A stretch of DNA of 64,000 nt from Leucobacter musarum subsp. musarum (lineage in GTDB: Bacteria; Actinomycetota; Actinomycetes; Actinomycetales; Microbacteriaceae): NCBI RefSeq assembly GCF_001273845.1, contig NZ_JHBW01000063.1, positions 1 through 64,000 of the forward strand. The letters run 5' to 3'. This document shows positions 50,176 to 62,925 of this stretch, piece after piece. Position 1 is the stretch's first letter. Every line of letters begins with the position of its first letter. Below the pieces are notes generated by a model. The model worked only from the letters and a program-made list of their open reading frames with translations, searched no databases and was not told where the DNA came from. The position numbers were made by a program, and so were the translations under genes.

Positions 50176-50210
50176 CACGAAATCCCCGCTCACTGAGCGG
50201 GGATTTCGTG
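50176..50210. terminator. Terminator between tRNA-Ile and tRNA-Ala
   Basis: Perfect 17-bp arms (CACGAAATCCCCGCTCA and complement) around a single C, directly behind tRNA-Ile on the minus strand. Confidence 0.75.
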
Positions 50211-50219
50211 TGGTGTTGG

Positions 50220-50293
50220 TGGGGCTACCAGGACTTGAACCTGGGACCTCTTCATTATCAGTGAAGCGCTCTAACCACCTGAGCTATAGCCCC
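50220..50293 (-). tRNA. tRNA-Ile (anticodon GAT)
   Basis: 74 bases on the minus strand, CCA encoded at 50217-50219. Acceptor arms GGGGCTA/TAGCCCC pair perfectly. The anticodon arm CTTCACTGATAATGAAG gives GAT, and the T-arm has CAGGTTCAAGTCCTG. Confidence 0.97.
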
Positions 50294-50360
50294 TCGACCA
50301 AGCAATGACTCTACCTGAACTCCAGGCAAATCCGAAATCGACCTGGAATACCGGGCGTGG

Positions 50361-50381
50361 CCCGACCCGATTTGGGTCGGG
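50361..50381. terminator. Terminator behind the gyrBA operon
   Basis: CCCGACCC-GATTT-GGGTCGGG, perfect 8-bp stem (plus one flanking base), ten bases beyond the DUF3566 stop on the minus strand. Confidence 0.75.
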
Positions 50382-50390
50382 CGTCACGAC

Positions 50391-50790
50391 TCAGTTGCTC
50401 GTGAATCCGAGCTGGAACCCGCCGAGCACGCGCACCAGCAGGTTGTAGACGAGCGAGCCGACCGCGCCGAGGGCCGTTCCCACAATGATGTTGAGAATGC
50501 CGACCACGACGGAGAAACCCAGTACCTGCGGCAGACCGATGATCTTCATCAGGCTGTTCTCTTCACCCACGATGTCCATGAAGAGCTCGTCGACCTGCGC
50601 GAACACGCCAGTCTGCAGCAGCACCGTGTAGATCAGCACAGTCGCGACAACGCTCACGATCGCAAAACAGATCGCGACCAGGAAGGAGAACTTCACAGCC
50701 GACCAGAAGTCGACGTAGACGAGCTTCAGCCGTACCTGCTTCGCCGGCGCCTTCTTACGGGTCTTTTTCGCCAGTTTGTCGGCGACAGTG

Positions 50791-50798
<8 letters not shown>
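50391..50798 (-). CDS. DUF3566 membrane protein
   Basis: 135 residues from ATG 50798, overlapping the gyrA stop by eight bases. A Lys-rich start ([22 protein letters not shown]) leads to two helices (about 36-60 and 94-120) separated by an acidic loop, the DUF3566 pattern. The gene always follows gyrA in actinobacteria (Rv0007) but its role is unknown; the M. tuberculosis homologue is linked to the divisome by interaction data. Confidence 0.92.
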
Positions 50799-55372
<4,574 letters not shown>

Positions 55373-55548
55373 TCAGGGCGCGATCGAGCCCTGGATACTT
55401 CCGCACACCAGCTTACCAAGAAAGCACTCTCTGACGGGGCGCCACGGCCCGTTATGGCGCAATTCAAGGAGGGGATCGTCCCCACCTTCAGAATCTGTCG
55501 ACTCAATCTCTGAGCGGCTGACCTCGCACCGAACGTCTCGCGACTCTT

Positions 55549-56040
55549 CTACCCATAGGTATCGCGTGGTCCGCGCCCCGGAACCGTGCGCGGACCATGC
55601 CGCCACGACGGTGCTCCAGGAGCGAGAAAGCGCAAGTCGCTGATCTCTGAGTCGGGGTATTCGAGGAGCAACCGAGTCAGCATTTCAGCTCGGAGTCGTC
55701 TCAGTTCTGTCGCCCAGGTGGTCGAGTTGCATTGAATCTGCAGCACACCGTGACTAATGCCGATGACCTCAGTGTGTTCGGCGGTCGCCTCCCCCACGAA
55801 CTCGGACCACTCCCCGATCACTCGGGCCTGCTCCAGTTCTACATTCCAACCCATTTCGACAGACATCGTGACCAGTACATCCGACAGCGTGCGCGGATCA
55901 CGGCCGAAGCCGAAGGGGCTCCCTCCCAGAGTGTCTGACTGCGCCGTTACCCGACGTTGGCGTTGCGGTACACCTCGCCACACCGACTTCGCTCGCAGGT
56001 AGGCGTCAGTCGCGAAGGGGAGATCAGTTGCTTCAGGCAT
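55549..56040 (-). CDS. dciA: DUF721 protein, DciA-like helicase loader
   Basis: 163 residues from ATG 56040, overlapping recF by eight bases. The N-terminal part is basic and loosely ordered. The DUF721 core (VLVTMSVEMGWNVELEQARV, VGEATAEHTEVI, VLQIQCNSTTWATELRRLR) has the KH-like pattern with the terminal LRRLRAEMLTRLL helix. DciA proteins help load the replicative helicase DnaB in bacteria lacking DnaC/DnaI. The place between recF and gyrB is the conserved actinobacterial one (Rv0004). The next 200 bases to gyrB contain no gene. Confidence 0.88.
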   Translation of the reverse strand: MPEATDLPFATDAYLRAKSVWRGVPQRQRRVTAQSDTLGGSPFGFGRDPRTLSDVLVTMSVEMGWNVELEQARVIGEWSEFVGEATAEHTEVIGISHGVLQIQCNSTTWATELRRLRAEMLTRLLLEYPDSEISDLRFLAPGAPSWRHGPRTVPGRGPRDTYG

Positions 56041-57184
56041 GCTGATCGGTGTCCCCATGAGATTCGACAGATAGGATCTCTCCACTCTCGATGTGCGTTC
56101 GGAACCACTGCAAGTCTTGCGGAACATCGGACTCAACCGCTGCCGTCACAATCACCTGCTCATACTCCCCCACCGCTGCCATGAGGCGGGTACGACGTGA
56201 CGCATCAAGTTCCGCAAAAACATCATCCAAGATAATGACTGGGTCGCCGGCGGTGGACTCTGTCCGCAGCAGTTCCGCGAGCGCAAGCTTGAGTGAGAGT
56301 GCGTAGGACCAAGACTCGCCATGGCTGGCGTAGCCTTTGACGGGCAGCTGGTTGAGTGTGCATGCCATGTCATCGCGATGCGGCCCGATAAGCGTGACAC
56401 CGCGGTCAATTTCCTTCACGCGAACGAGATCCAGCGCCTCACGGAATTCTTCACTCAACGTTTCACGTGAAACACGCTCGGGCCGGAGGGCATCGGACAT
56501 GGACTCATGCATCGATAAACCAGGCGCGTGATCTGCGCCGGCCAGCGCCTCGTAGCCCAGCTGCAACGGCGGAATGAGATCCCGAAGCAGCTCGCGTCGA
56601 GCGAGCATGATCTGCGAACCGAGCTCAATGAGCTGTGCATCCCAAATCGGAAGGGTGCTTTCGATCACCCGAAGTGAGCCGCGACTCGATTTGAGCAACG
56701 ATGTACGTTGCCGAACTACCTTTTCGTAGTCAGCCAGCACGCTCGCAGCCATCGGATGGCGCGCCACCAATGCCTCGTCGAGAAACCGGCGACGTCCTGA
56801 GGGCTCTCCACGAACGATAATCAGGTCTTCCGGAGCGAATGCCACCGAAGAAAACCACCGAGTCACCTCGCGCGGTCGAACCGAGTTGCGGTTGACCTGG
56901 GCACGATTCGCGCGATCGCGATTGATCTGGACTTCGAGCAACACATCACGTTCGCCCGCTTGCAGTCGCATACGCGCAACCGCAGCGTCTGCACCAGCTC
57001 GAACGAGTGCTGCGTCACCCGTCACTCGGTGCGAACGCAGAGAAGCGAAATAACCAATCGCCTCGACGAGGTTCGTCTTTCCCTGACCATTACGACCGAT
57101 CAGGAGATTCGGGCCGGCATGCAGCGGGAGTTCAGCTTCCGCGTAGTTGCGGAAGTCTTTCAGCGATAGATGCGTGACACGCAT
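56033..57184 (-). CDS. recF: DNA replication and repair protein RecF
   Basis: 383 residues from ATG 57184, seven bases after dnaN. The SMC-like ATPase has Walker A GRNGQGKTN at about 30-38, a signature region RPREVTRWFSSVAFAPEDL and Walker B PVIILDDVFAELDASRR. It loads RecA at gaps through RecOR. A near-perfect parS site is embedded in the coding sequence at 56459. Unlike in mycobacteria no gnd-type gene separates dnaN and recF. Confidence 0.96.
   Translation of the reverse strand: MRVTHLSLKDFRNYAEAELPLHAGPNLLIGRNGQGKTNLVEAIGYFASLRSHRVTGDAALVRAGADAAVARMRLQAGERDVLLEVQINRDRANRAQVNRNSVRPREVTRWFSSVAFAPEDLIIVRGEPSGRRRFLDEALVARHPMAASVLADYEKVVRQRTSLLKSSRGSLRVIESTLPIWDAQLIELGSQIMLARRELLRDLIPPLQLGYEALAGADHAPGLSMHESMSDALRPERVSRETLSEEFREALDLVRVKEIDRGVTLIGPHRDDMACTLNQLPVKGYASHGESWSYALSLKLALAELLRTESTAGDPVIILDDVFAELDASRRTRLMAAVGEYEQVIVTAAVESDVPQDLQWFRTHIESGEILSVESHGDTDQHA
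56459..56474. promoter_or_regulatory. parS site inside recF
   Basis: CGTTTCACGTGAAACA matches 15 of 16 bases of the consensus TGTTTCACGTGAAACA. Translated it reads VSRET-type residues, a known way for parS to sit in coding DNA. Confidence 0.85.
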
Positions 57185-57191
57185 CTATCGC

Positions 57192-58334
57192 CTATCGAAG
57201 GAGCAGGTTCGGCTGCAACAGGTAGCGGAAGCTTTCTTCATCAGCATCTTCCTTGCTCCGCTGGCTGGTAATCAACACCGGCCCCGGCTTCCCGGGATTG
57301 TCAGTGCGGGTGAAGGCCACTCGAGCGAACTCTGCGTGCGTCGAGCGAAGTCCATCGAGCAAGAATTGCGGCTTCAGTGATACCACCATCTCGTCACCGA
57401 CGAGATGCGCGTCCACCGTCTCCACAGCCTGCGCCGACTCGGTACCCGCAGCCTCGAGTGTCACCGTGCCTTCTGCAAACGAGAAGCGCAATGCCGCCTC
57501 ACGTTCGAGCACCAAGCCGACTCGGCCCACAGCTTCGACGAGCTCAGAAGTGCTGATCACCGCATAATTATCGACGCTCTCGGGGAACAAACGACCAACC
57601 GGGGGGTAATTCCCCTTGATCAGCAATGAGGTCACCGTTTTGGTACCGCCGGTGAATGCAATCAGTTCACGATCGGCATCCTTGATGATGGTGACCTGCA
57701 CCACGCCGTCCCCCGAGAACGTCTTGCCGACCTCGGTCACGATCTTCGAGGGAACGAGGGCCGTCAGCGACTCCTGAGCGTCACGGTGCTCCCAATCGAT
57801 GCTGCGCGTCGCAACGCGATACCGGTCCGTAGCCGTCAGCGTCAGAGAGTTCTCGTTGATCTCGAACTGCACGCCCGTGATGACCGGAGTGACATCGTCC
57901 TTCGAGGCTGCCAGTGATACCTGAGCGATCGCGTCTGAGAACACGTCTGCCGGAACGGACCCCGACACCTCATCAATGCGGGGTACCTGCGGGTACTCTT
58001 CGACAGGCATCGCCGGCAGGCTGAATGACGCTGACCCACAACGAACTTCAACGCGGCTATCGATCAGCGTGACATCGACGTCAGAGTGTGGAAGACGCTG
58101 AGCGATTTCACCGAGCAATCGACCGGAAACGAGCGCGCGACCCGCATCTCCGACCACAGCGGTGATCGACGTGCGTGCGGAGACCTCATAGTCAAACGAT
58201 GAGACCGTCAACTGGTCGCCATCGGCTTCAATGAGTACACCGCTCAACAAGGGCTGTGTCGGGCGCTGGGGAAGCAGTTTGACCGCGAACGATACGGCTT
58301 CGCTGAACACGTCACGATTGACGGTGAAACGCAT
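57192..58334 (-). CDS. dnaN: DNA polymerase III beta sliding clamp
   Basis: 380 residues from ATG 58334, with GGAGGGAAG upstream. Three-domain clamp: MRFTVNRDVFSEAVSFAVKL start, RPTQPLLSGVLIEA, central VITGVQFEINENSLTLTATDRYRVA, and C-terminal QRSKEDADEESFRYLLQPNLL in place of the usual MPxR ending. It encircles DNA and tethers polymerase and DnaA-regulating factors. Confidence 0.96.
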   Translation of the reverse strand: MRFTVNRDVFSEAVSFAVKLLPQRPTQPLLSGVLIEADGDQLTVSSFDYEVSARTSITAVVGDAGRALVSGRLLGEIAQRLPHSDVDVTLIDSRVEVRCGSASFSLPAMPVEEYPQVPRIDEVSGSVPADVFSDAIAQVSLAASKDDVTPVITGVQFEINENSLTLTATDRYRVATRSIDWEHRDAQESLTALVPSKIVTEVGKTFSGDGVVQVTIIKDADRELIAFTGGTKTVTSLLIKGNYPPVGRLFPESVDNYAVISTSELVEAVGRVGLVLEREAALRFSFAEGTVTLEAAGTESAQAVETVDAHLVGDEMVVSLKPQFLLDGLRSTHAEFARVAFTRTDNPGKPGPVLITSQRSKEDADEESFRYLLQPNLLLR

Positions 58335-58711
58335 CTGACTTCCCTCCGCACGCGAACTGGGTCGCGTATCTGCTCCGGTTCACAATCTTTGCATACTCCG
58401 TAGGGGCGAGCATTCTTGTGAAGCAGTACACCGCGGATGTCGTTCGCGTGATCGAGTGCCCGTTAAAAATGAGAGGGATGTTAACAGTGTTAACGTCTGT
58501 GGATTGTGTGGATAACTCGACACATCGCTACTCCCAGCAATGAACTACACGTTTGTAGCTTGTGGAAGAGCGGTGCATAGATCGCGATCCTTGACATTTT
58601 CTGGCAACCGGCGTGAGCGACTCGACTCACAGGCCGGGCGAATTCATGCACAAAAATTGTCGAGTTCTCCCCAGCTATCCACATGTGAATGAATTCTTGT
58701 GGATAACTTCT
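58335..58711. other. Replication origin part: dnaA-dnaN intergenic region with DnaA boxes
   Basis: 377 bases without a gene. Two perfect DnaA boxes TGTGGATAA at 58507-58515 and 58698-58706, one with a single mismatch (CTATCCACA, 58675-58683), and weaker forms such as TGTGGATTG at 58498. An AT-richer stretch at 58461-58495 with two GTTAAC palindromes (58480, 58489) is a candidate unwinding element. The dnaN promoter must also lie here. Confidence 0.8.
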
Positions 58712-60175
58712 CTACCGCGTGCCTTGCTTGATGCGGGTGGTTAATTCGGTCACCTGGTTGTAGATCGAACGACGTTCAGCGATGAGCTGTGAGATCTTCT
58801 TGTGCGCGTACATCACCGTCGTGTGATCACGTCCACCGAAGAGTTGGCCAATCTTGGGCAACGACAGCGGGGTCAACTCGCGGCACAGGTACATTGCGAT
58901 CTGACGCGAGGTTGCGATCTGCTGCGCACGCGTCGGTCCGTAGAGGTCATCGACTGAGAGATCGAAGTACTCGGCGGTCTTATTGATGATGTCGGAAGGC
59001 TGCACCTCGTTGTCGGCATCGAGGGTGATCAGATCTTTCAACACGGTATGCACCAACTGCATGTCAATGCGTTGCTGGTTGAGGCTCGCATAGGCGGTGA
59101 CGCGGATCAACGTGCCCTCGAGCTCGCGAATGTTCGATGAGAACTTGCTGGCGATGAACTCAAGGATGCTGTAATCGATCTCGAGATTCTCACGTTCCGC
59201 CTTCTTTCGAAGAATGGCGATACGCGTCTCAAGGTCGGGAACCTGAATATCGGTGAGCAGGCCCCACTCGAAGCGCGAGAGCATGCGCTCTTCGAACCCA
59301 CGCAGCTGCTTCGGCTGCACATCGCTCGTGATGACCACCTGCTTGTTGTGGTCGTGAAGGGTGTTGAACGTGTGGAAGAACGCCTCTTGGGTCTCAACCT
59401 TGTCTTCAAGGAACTGGATGTCGTCGACGAGCAGAATGTCGACGCTGCGATACCGCGCATGAAACGCCGCGCCCTGGTTGTTGGCGATGGAGTTGATGAA
59501 ATCGTTCGTGAAGTCTTCAGAACTCACATACCGAACACGCACATCCGGGAACAGCTCACGCGCATAATGTCCGATGGCGTGCAGCAGGTGGGTCTTCCCC
59601 AAACCGGAATCCCCGTAGATAAAGAGTGGATTGTATGCGCGAGCCGGAGCTTCGGCGACCGCGACTGCAGCAGCGTGCGCGAAGCGATTGGACTGGCCGA
59701 TCACGAAGCTATCGAATCGATACTTCTCATTGAGCCGGCTGTCGAGCACCTCATCCACACCGTGGCGCCGGCGAGGCTCAGCAACTGGACGTGATGATTC
59801 AGCCCGACTCGGTTCGAATCCGCCGAAGCCCCCATCGAAATCTGGCATGGGTTCCGGCGTCGATGCGACCCGAGGCTCGGGCGACGGTTCCGGATCAATA
59901 TCGGGGTGAGCGTCTTCATCGACGATCACCACGAAGTTCTCGATCTCGCGGGCCTCAGGAATATTCGCAATGGCCGTCATGATCGCTGGGCGCAAGCGGT
60001 TTTCCAAGAGCTTCAACGTGAAATCCAGCTGGACCGCGAGGTACAGCGTCCCCGCAGCAATGCCACGGGGAAGCGCCAGCGCAAGTTGCGCTCCCACGGC
60101 GGGGCCCACTGCCGGATCCCCCATCACCGCCTGAGTGACTCGTTCCCAGACTTCCTGAAGCTCGTCCTCAGTCAC
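58712..60175 (-). CDS. dnaA: Chromosomal replication initiator DnaA
   Basis: 487 residues from GTG 60175, with AGGAG four bases ahead. Domain I is at 1-90, an acidic Pro-rich domain II at about 90-145, and domain III AAA+ has GDSGLGKTHLLHAIG at 188-202, ILLVDDIQFLEDK and SRFEWGLLTDI. Domain IV has the DNA-binding GGRDHTTVMYAHKKI. It binds the DnaA boxes on both sides of its own gene and opens the origin. Confidence 0.97.
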   Translation of the reverse strand: MTEDELQEVWERVTQAVMGDPAVGPAVGAQLALALPRGIAAGTLYLAVQLDFTLKLLENRLRPAIMTAIANIPEAREIENFVVIVDEDAHPDIDPEPSPEPRVASTPEPMPDFDGGFGGFEPSRAESSRPVAEPRRRHGVDEVLDSRLNEKYRFDSFVIGQSNRFAHAAAVAVAEAPARAYNPLFIYGDSGLGKTHLLHAIGHYARELFPDVRVRYVSSEDFTNDFINSIANNQGAAFHARYRSVDILLVDDIQFLEDKVETQEAFFHTFNTLHDHNKQVVITSDVQPKQLRGFEERMLSRFEWGLLTDIQVPDLETRIAILRKKAERENLEIDYSILEFIASKFSSNIRELEGTLIRVTAYASLNQQRIDMQLVHTVLKDLITLDADNEVQPSDIINKTAEYFDLSVDDLYGPTRAQQIATSRQIAMYLCRELTPLSLPKIGQLFGGRDHTTVMYAHKKISQLIAERRSIYNQVTELTTRIKQGTR

Positions 60176-60408
60176 GTGACTCCTGCCTCAAAATTCTTCC
60201 GAACGGAACCTGGTTATACCCAGGCTTATCCACAGCGAATCGGACAGAGTTTCGCGGAAATACAGCAGACTGCAGCCGTGTGGAAATGCTTGCGCCAACG
60301 TTAGTCACAGATTTGTCCACAGGCAAGTCCACCGGTCAAAATTGCACGATTTCACCTCAGCCGGTGCCGGAGCGCAGGAGAACATGCCGCACGATACGCT
60401 TGACAACT
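60176..60408. other. dnaA upstream region with further DnaA boxes
   Basis: A perfect DnaA box TTATCCACA lies at 60226-60234 and a one-mismatch box TTGTCCACA at 60313-60321; TTAGTCACA at 60301 is weaker. The region must hold the dnaA promoter and probably gives autoregulation. Together with the boxes between dnaA and dnaN the origin appears split around dnaA. Minus-strand frames across 60305-60784 are rejected as antisense to rpmH. Confidence 0.65.
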
Positions 60409-60437
60409 TTGACGGAACGGCCTGAAGCGCGTAGAGT
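60409..60437 (+). promoter_or_regulatory. rpmH promoter
   Basis: TTGACG (60409-60414), a 17-base spacer, then TAGAGT (60432-60437). It would start an mRNA with a leader of about 155 bases before rpmH. Confidence 0.7.
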
Positions 60438-60451
60438 AAAGACCTTGTATG

Positions 60452-60533
60452 GGTAGCTCGCAACACGCGAGCGCGTAGTCGCATGCCCACCGAAGAAAGA
60501 CATTCATCGGTGAACGTACGAACGCGAGCTACC
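60452..60533 (+). other. Structured rpmH leader with two mutually exclusive stems
   Basis: GGTAGCTCGC (60452-60461) can pair perfectly with GCGAGCTACC (60524-60533), closing an 82-base domain that contains a second hairpin CACCGA/TCGGTG (60488-60493/60507-60512). Its inner half GCTCGC (60456-60461) can instead pair with the near GCGAGC (60467-60472) across AACAC. The alternatives exclude each other, as in an attenuator or ribosomal-protein autoregulatory leader. Confidence 0.5.
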
Positions 60534-60598
60534 AACATCCGACTTCCTCGACGCTCAGACGCTCGGGGATCTATTCCATAAGTCACGGAGCCTTCACT

Positions 60599-60736
60599 AT
60601 GAGCAAGCGTACCTTCCAGCCCAACAACCGCCGCCGCGCAAAGGTGCACGGTTTCCGTGCCCGTATGCGTACCCGTGCCGGTCGCGCCATCGTTGCAGCT
60701 CGTCGCGGCAAGGGCCGCTCGAAGCTCACCGCGTAA
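60599..60736 (+). CDS. rpmH: 50S ribosomal protein L34
   Basis: 45 residues from ATG 60599, with CGGAG nine bases ahead. The sequence starts [20 protein letters not shown] and ends GKGRSKLTA, the unmistakable L34 family. It is a highly basic large-subunit protein. It begins the rightward origin operon; rnpA follows after 22 bases. Confidence 0.98.
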   Translation: MSKRTFQPNNRRRAKVHGFRARMRTRAGRAIVAARRGKGRSKLTA

Positions 60737-60758
60737 TTTCTGCACCCCGAACTCGATC

Positions 60759-61118
60759 ATGCCCGCAAGGCGCAATCGTGTCACCCGGGGTGAAGACTAC
60801 CGGCGCACTCTTCGTGCCGGCCGCCGCGTGGGTGGTGCACTGTGCATCACCCACGCGGTTTTGCGTTCAGGCGAAGACGCGCCAGCGAGGTATGGCTTCA
60901 TTATCTCCAAGGCTGTCGGGAACGCGGTCACGCGCAATCGTGTACGCCGCCGAATGAAAACTGTCGTCGAACGGCAGATCGCCGGCGGCGCCACCGGAAT
61001 CGATGTCGTCTTCCGTGCACTCCCCGCGGCGGCGGACGCGAGCTTCGCCGAACTCGAACGCGAGATGACGCGGGCGATCGCTCGGATCAACTCCCCCAAA
61101 GAAGCAGCCAGCACATGA
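60759..61118 (+). CDS. rnpA: Ribonuclease P protein component
   Basis: 119 residues from ATG 60759; longer readings overlap rpmH. Family motif RYGFIISKAVGNAVTRNRVR, then RRMKTVVE in the centre, which contacts the RNA subunit, and a preceding basic R-rich start. It processes the 5' ends of tRNA precursors with the RNase P RNA. It is coupled by ATGA overlap to yidD. Confidence 0.96.
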   Translation: MPARRNRVTRGEDYRRTLRAGRRVGGALCITHAVLRSGEDAPARYGFIISKAVGNAVTRNRVRRRMKTVVERQIAGGATGIDVVFRALPAAADASFAELEREMTRAIARINSPKEAAST

Positions 61119-61423
61119 TCCGAATCGTTCATGAGATCTGGCTGCTCCCCCGAAATGCAGCGATCGCCTGCATGCACGCGTATCGGCGTCTTGTCTCGCC
61201 ACTGTACGGCGAAGTGTGCAGGTATTATCCATCGTGTTCCAGATACGCTGTGGAGGCGTATCAACTTCGCGGCTTCACGGTCGGAACCGCGCTCACTGCG
61301 TGGCGGTTGCTGCGCTGCAATCCTTTCACCGCCGGCGGCGTCGATGATGTCGCTCCGCGCGCGCATGCACACTACGTGACCAACACCCGCGGCTTCGTCC
61401 GCCCCATCGAGCGAAAGGCTTAA
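61115..61423 (+). CDS. yidD: Membrane protein insertion efficiency factor YidD
   Basis: 102 residues from ATG 61115, overlapping the rnpA stop. Signature YRRLVSPLYGEVCRYYPSCS, then RYAVEAYQLRG with three conserved Cys (CRYYPSC and RCNPF), and an N-terminal amphipathic helix. It works at the membrane together with YidC, encoded four bases downstream. Confidence 0.96.
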   Translation: MIRIVHEIWLLPRNAAIACMHAYRRLVSPLYGEVCRYYPSCSRYAVEAYQLRGFTVGTALTAWRLLRCNPFTAGGVDDVAPRAHAHYVTNTRGFVRPIERKA

Positions 61424-61427
61424 CCCG

Positions 61428-62381
61428 GTGGACTTCTTCGAAACAATTCTCTGGCCGCTTCGCTGGCTCGTCGAGCTCGTGCTCGCGGTCTGGCATCAGG
61501 CGTTCACGTGGATCGGTATGGATCCCGAATCCGGGCTCACCTGGGTGCTCTCGATCATCGGACTCGTCGTCGTGGTGCGTTCGGCGCTGATCCCGGTGAC
61601 CGTGCGACAGATCAAGTCGCAGCGTCGCATGATGGATCTTGCTCCTGAGATGAAGAAGATCCAGGACAAGTACAAGGGCAAGAAAGATCAGTTCTCTCGC
61701 GAGGCCATGAGCCGCGAGACGATGGCACTGTACAAGAAGCACGGCACGAACCCGTTCTCGTCGTGCTTGCCGATCCTGATTCAGATGCCCGTGTTCTTCT
61801 CCCTCTTCTACGTGTTGCGCCACGCGGCCGACAACTCGGTGGGCATCGGCTTCATGACCAAGGAACTCACGAACAACTTCAATGCGGCGTCGCTGTTCGG
61901 TGCACCGCTGAAGATGACCTTTACCCAGGGCTGGGAATCAGGCAACTGGACCGTAGTCGTGCTGCTCGGCATCAACGTCATCTTGATGATCGGCTCGCAG
62001 TTCTTCACCCAGCTGCAGATCATGTCGAAGAACGTCTCGGATGAGACGAAGAACTCGCCGATGTACCGCCAGCAGCGCATCCTGCTGTACATCATCCCGT
62101 TCGCGTTCCTGTTCTCGGGCGTCGCATTCCCCCTCGCACTCAACGTGTACTGGTTCACCTCAAACCTGTGGACGATGGCGCAGCAGTTCATCGTCATCCG
62201 CAACATGCCGACTCCCGGCAGCGATGCGTGGCGTGAGCGTCAGGCGCGACTGAAGGCCAAGGGAAAGCTCACCGACGACGAGAAGCGCGCCCAGGCGCGC
62301 GGCGAAGAGATCATCGCTCCCCCAGAGGGCCAGCGTCAGCAGCCCCTGAGCTCCAAGCGTGCGAAGAAGAAGGGCAAGTAG
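61428..62381 (+). CDS. yidC: YidC/Oxa1 family membrane protein insertase
   Basis: 317 residues from GTG 61428, with GAAAGG ten bases ahead. Helices at about 12-30, 35-58, 105-125, 172-195 and 215-245. Conserved parts are RQIKSQRRMMDLAPEMKKIQ, the cytoplasmic coiled region KYKGKKDQFSREAMSRE, and CLPILIQMPVFFSLFYVLRH. The C-terminal tail is basic (SSKRAKKKGK) for ribosome contact. It inserts membrane proteins with or without SecYEG. Confidence 0.97.
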   Translation: MDFFETILWPLRWLVELVLAVWHQAFTWIGMDPESGLTWVLSIIGLVVVVRSALIPVTVRQIKSQRRMMDLAPEMKKIQDKYKGKKDQFSREAMSRETMALYKKHGTNPFSSCLPILIQMPVFFSLFYVLRHAADNSVGIGFMTKELTNNFNAASLFGAPLKMTFTQGWESGNWTVVVLLGINVILMIGSQFFTQLQIMSKNVSDETKNSPMYRQQRILLYIIPFAFLFSGVAFPLALNVYWFTSNLWTMAQQFIVIRNMPTPGSDAWRERQARLKAKGKLTDDEKRAQARGEEIIAPPEGQRQQPLSSKRAKKKGK

Positions 62382-62382
62382 C

Positions 62383-62886
62383 GTGACCGCTGAAACGACG
62401 ACTCCTGAGACGGAGACCCAAGAGCTGAGCCTGGCCGATCTCGAGTCAGACGGCGACCTTGCCGCCGACTACATCGAGGGACTGCTCGATATCGCTGACC
62501 TTGACGGCGATATCGACATCGACGTCGCCAATGGTCGTGCCTACGTTTCGGTGACGGGCGGCGGCGCGGATCTCGATCGGATCGCCGGCCCGGATGCGGT
62601 TCAGGCGCTGCAGGACCTGACGCGACTCGCCGTGCAGGCCAAGACCGGCCGATTCTCTCGGCTCATCGTCGATGTCGGTGGATCGCGCGACGCCCGAGCC
62701 ATCGAGCTCAAGCGCATGGTCGATGGCGCAGTCGCTCAGATCGTTGCCGGGCGCAGCACTGTTGAACTTGAACCCATGTCATCGTACGAGCGGAAGCTCG
62801 TGCACGACGAGGTCGCATCACGCGGCTACCACTCCGAGTCGCGCGGTGAAGGCCGCGATCGCCGACTCGTGATCAGCGCCGCCTGA
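62383..62886 (+). CDS. jag: Jag/KhpB-like R3H RNA-binding protein
   Basis: 167 residues from GTG 62383, one base after the yidC stop. An acidic N-terminus, a KH-like domain (about 35-105, with DAVQALQDLTRLAVQAKTGR) and a C-terminal R3H domain (MSSYERKLVHDEVASRGYHS). It binds RNA and in firmicutes acts with KhpA in cell elongation and division. The N-terminal Jag domain is short or absent, as in other actinobacteria. Confidence 0.93.
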   Translation: MTAETTTPETETQELSLADLESDGDLAADYIEGLLDIADLDGDIDIDVANGRAYVSVTGGGADLDRIAGPDAVQALQDLTRLAVQAKTGRFSRLIVDVGGSRDARAIELKRMVDGAVAQIVAGRSTVELEPMSSYERKLVHDEVASRGYHSESRGEGRDRRLVISAA

Positions 62887-62896
62887 ATTCGCACTC

Positions 62897-62910
62897 GTTT
62901 CACGTGAAAC
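62897..62910. promoter_or_regulatory. parS site between jag and rsmG
   Basis: GTTTCACGTGAAAC is a perfect 14-bp palindrome equal to the parS core, in the 39-base gap ahead of rsmG and parA. Confidence 0.88.
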
Positions 62911-62925
62911 TCCGGGAGGAGCCCC

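Noticed and set aside
60010..60026. parS-like sequence CTTCAACGTGAAATC in dnaA
   Set aside because: It lacks the CACGTG centre and differs from the consensus at several positions.
60305..60784. 159-codon minus-strand frame across the rpmH region
   Set aside because: It is antisense to rpmH and to its promoter and leader; no motif or ribosome site supports it.
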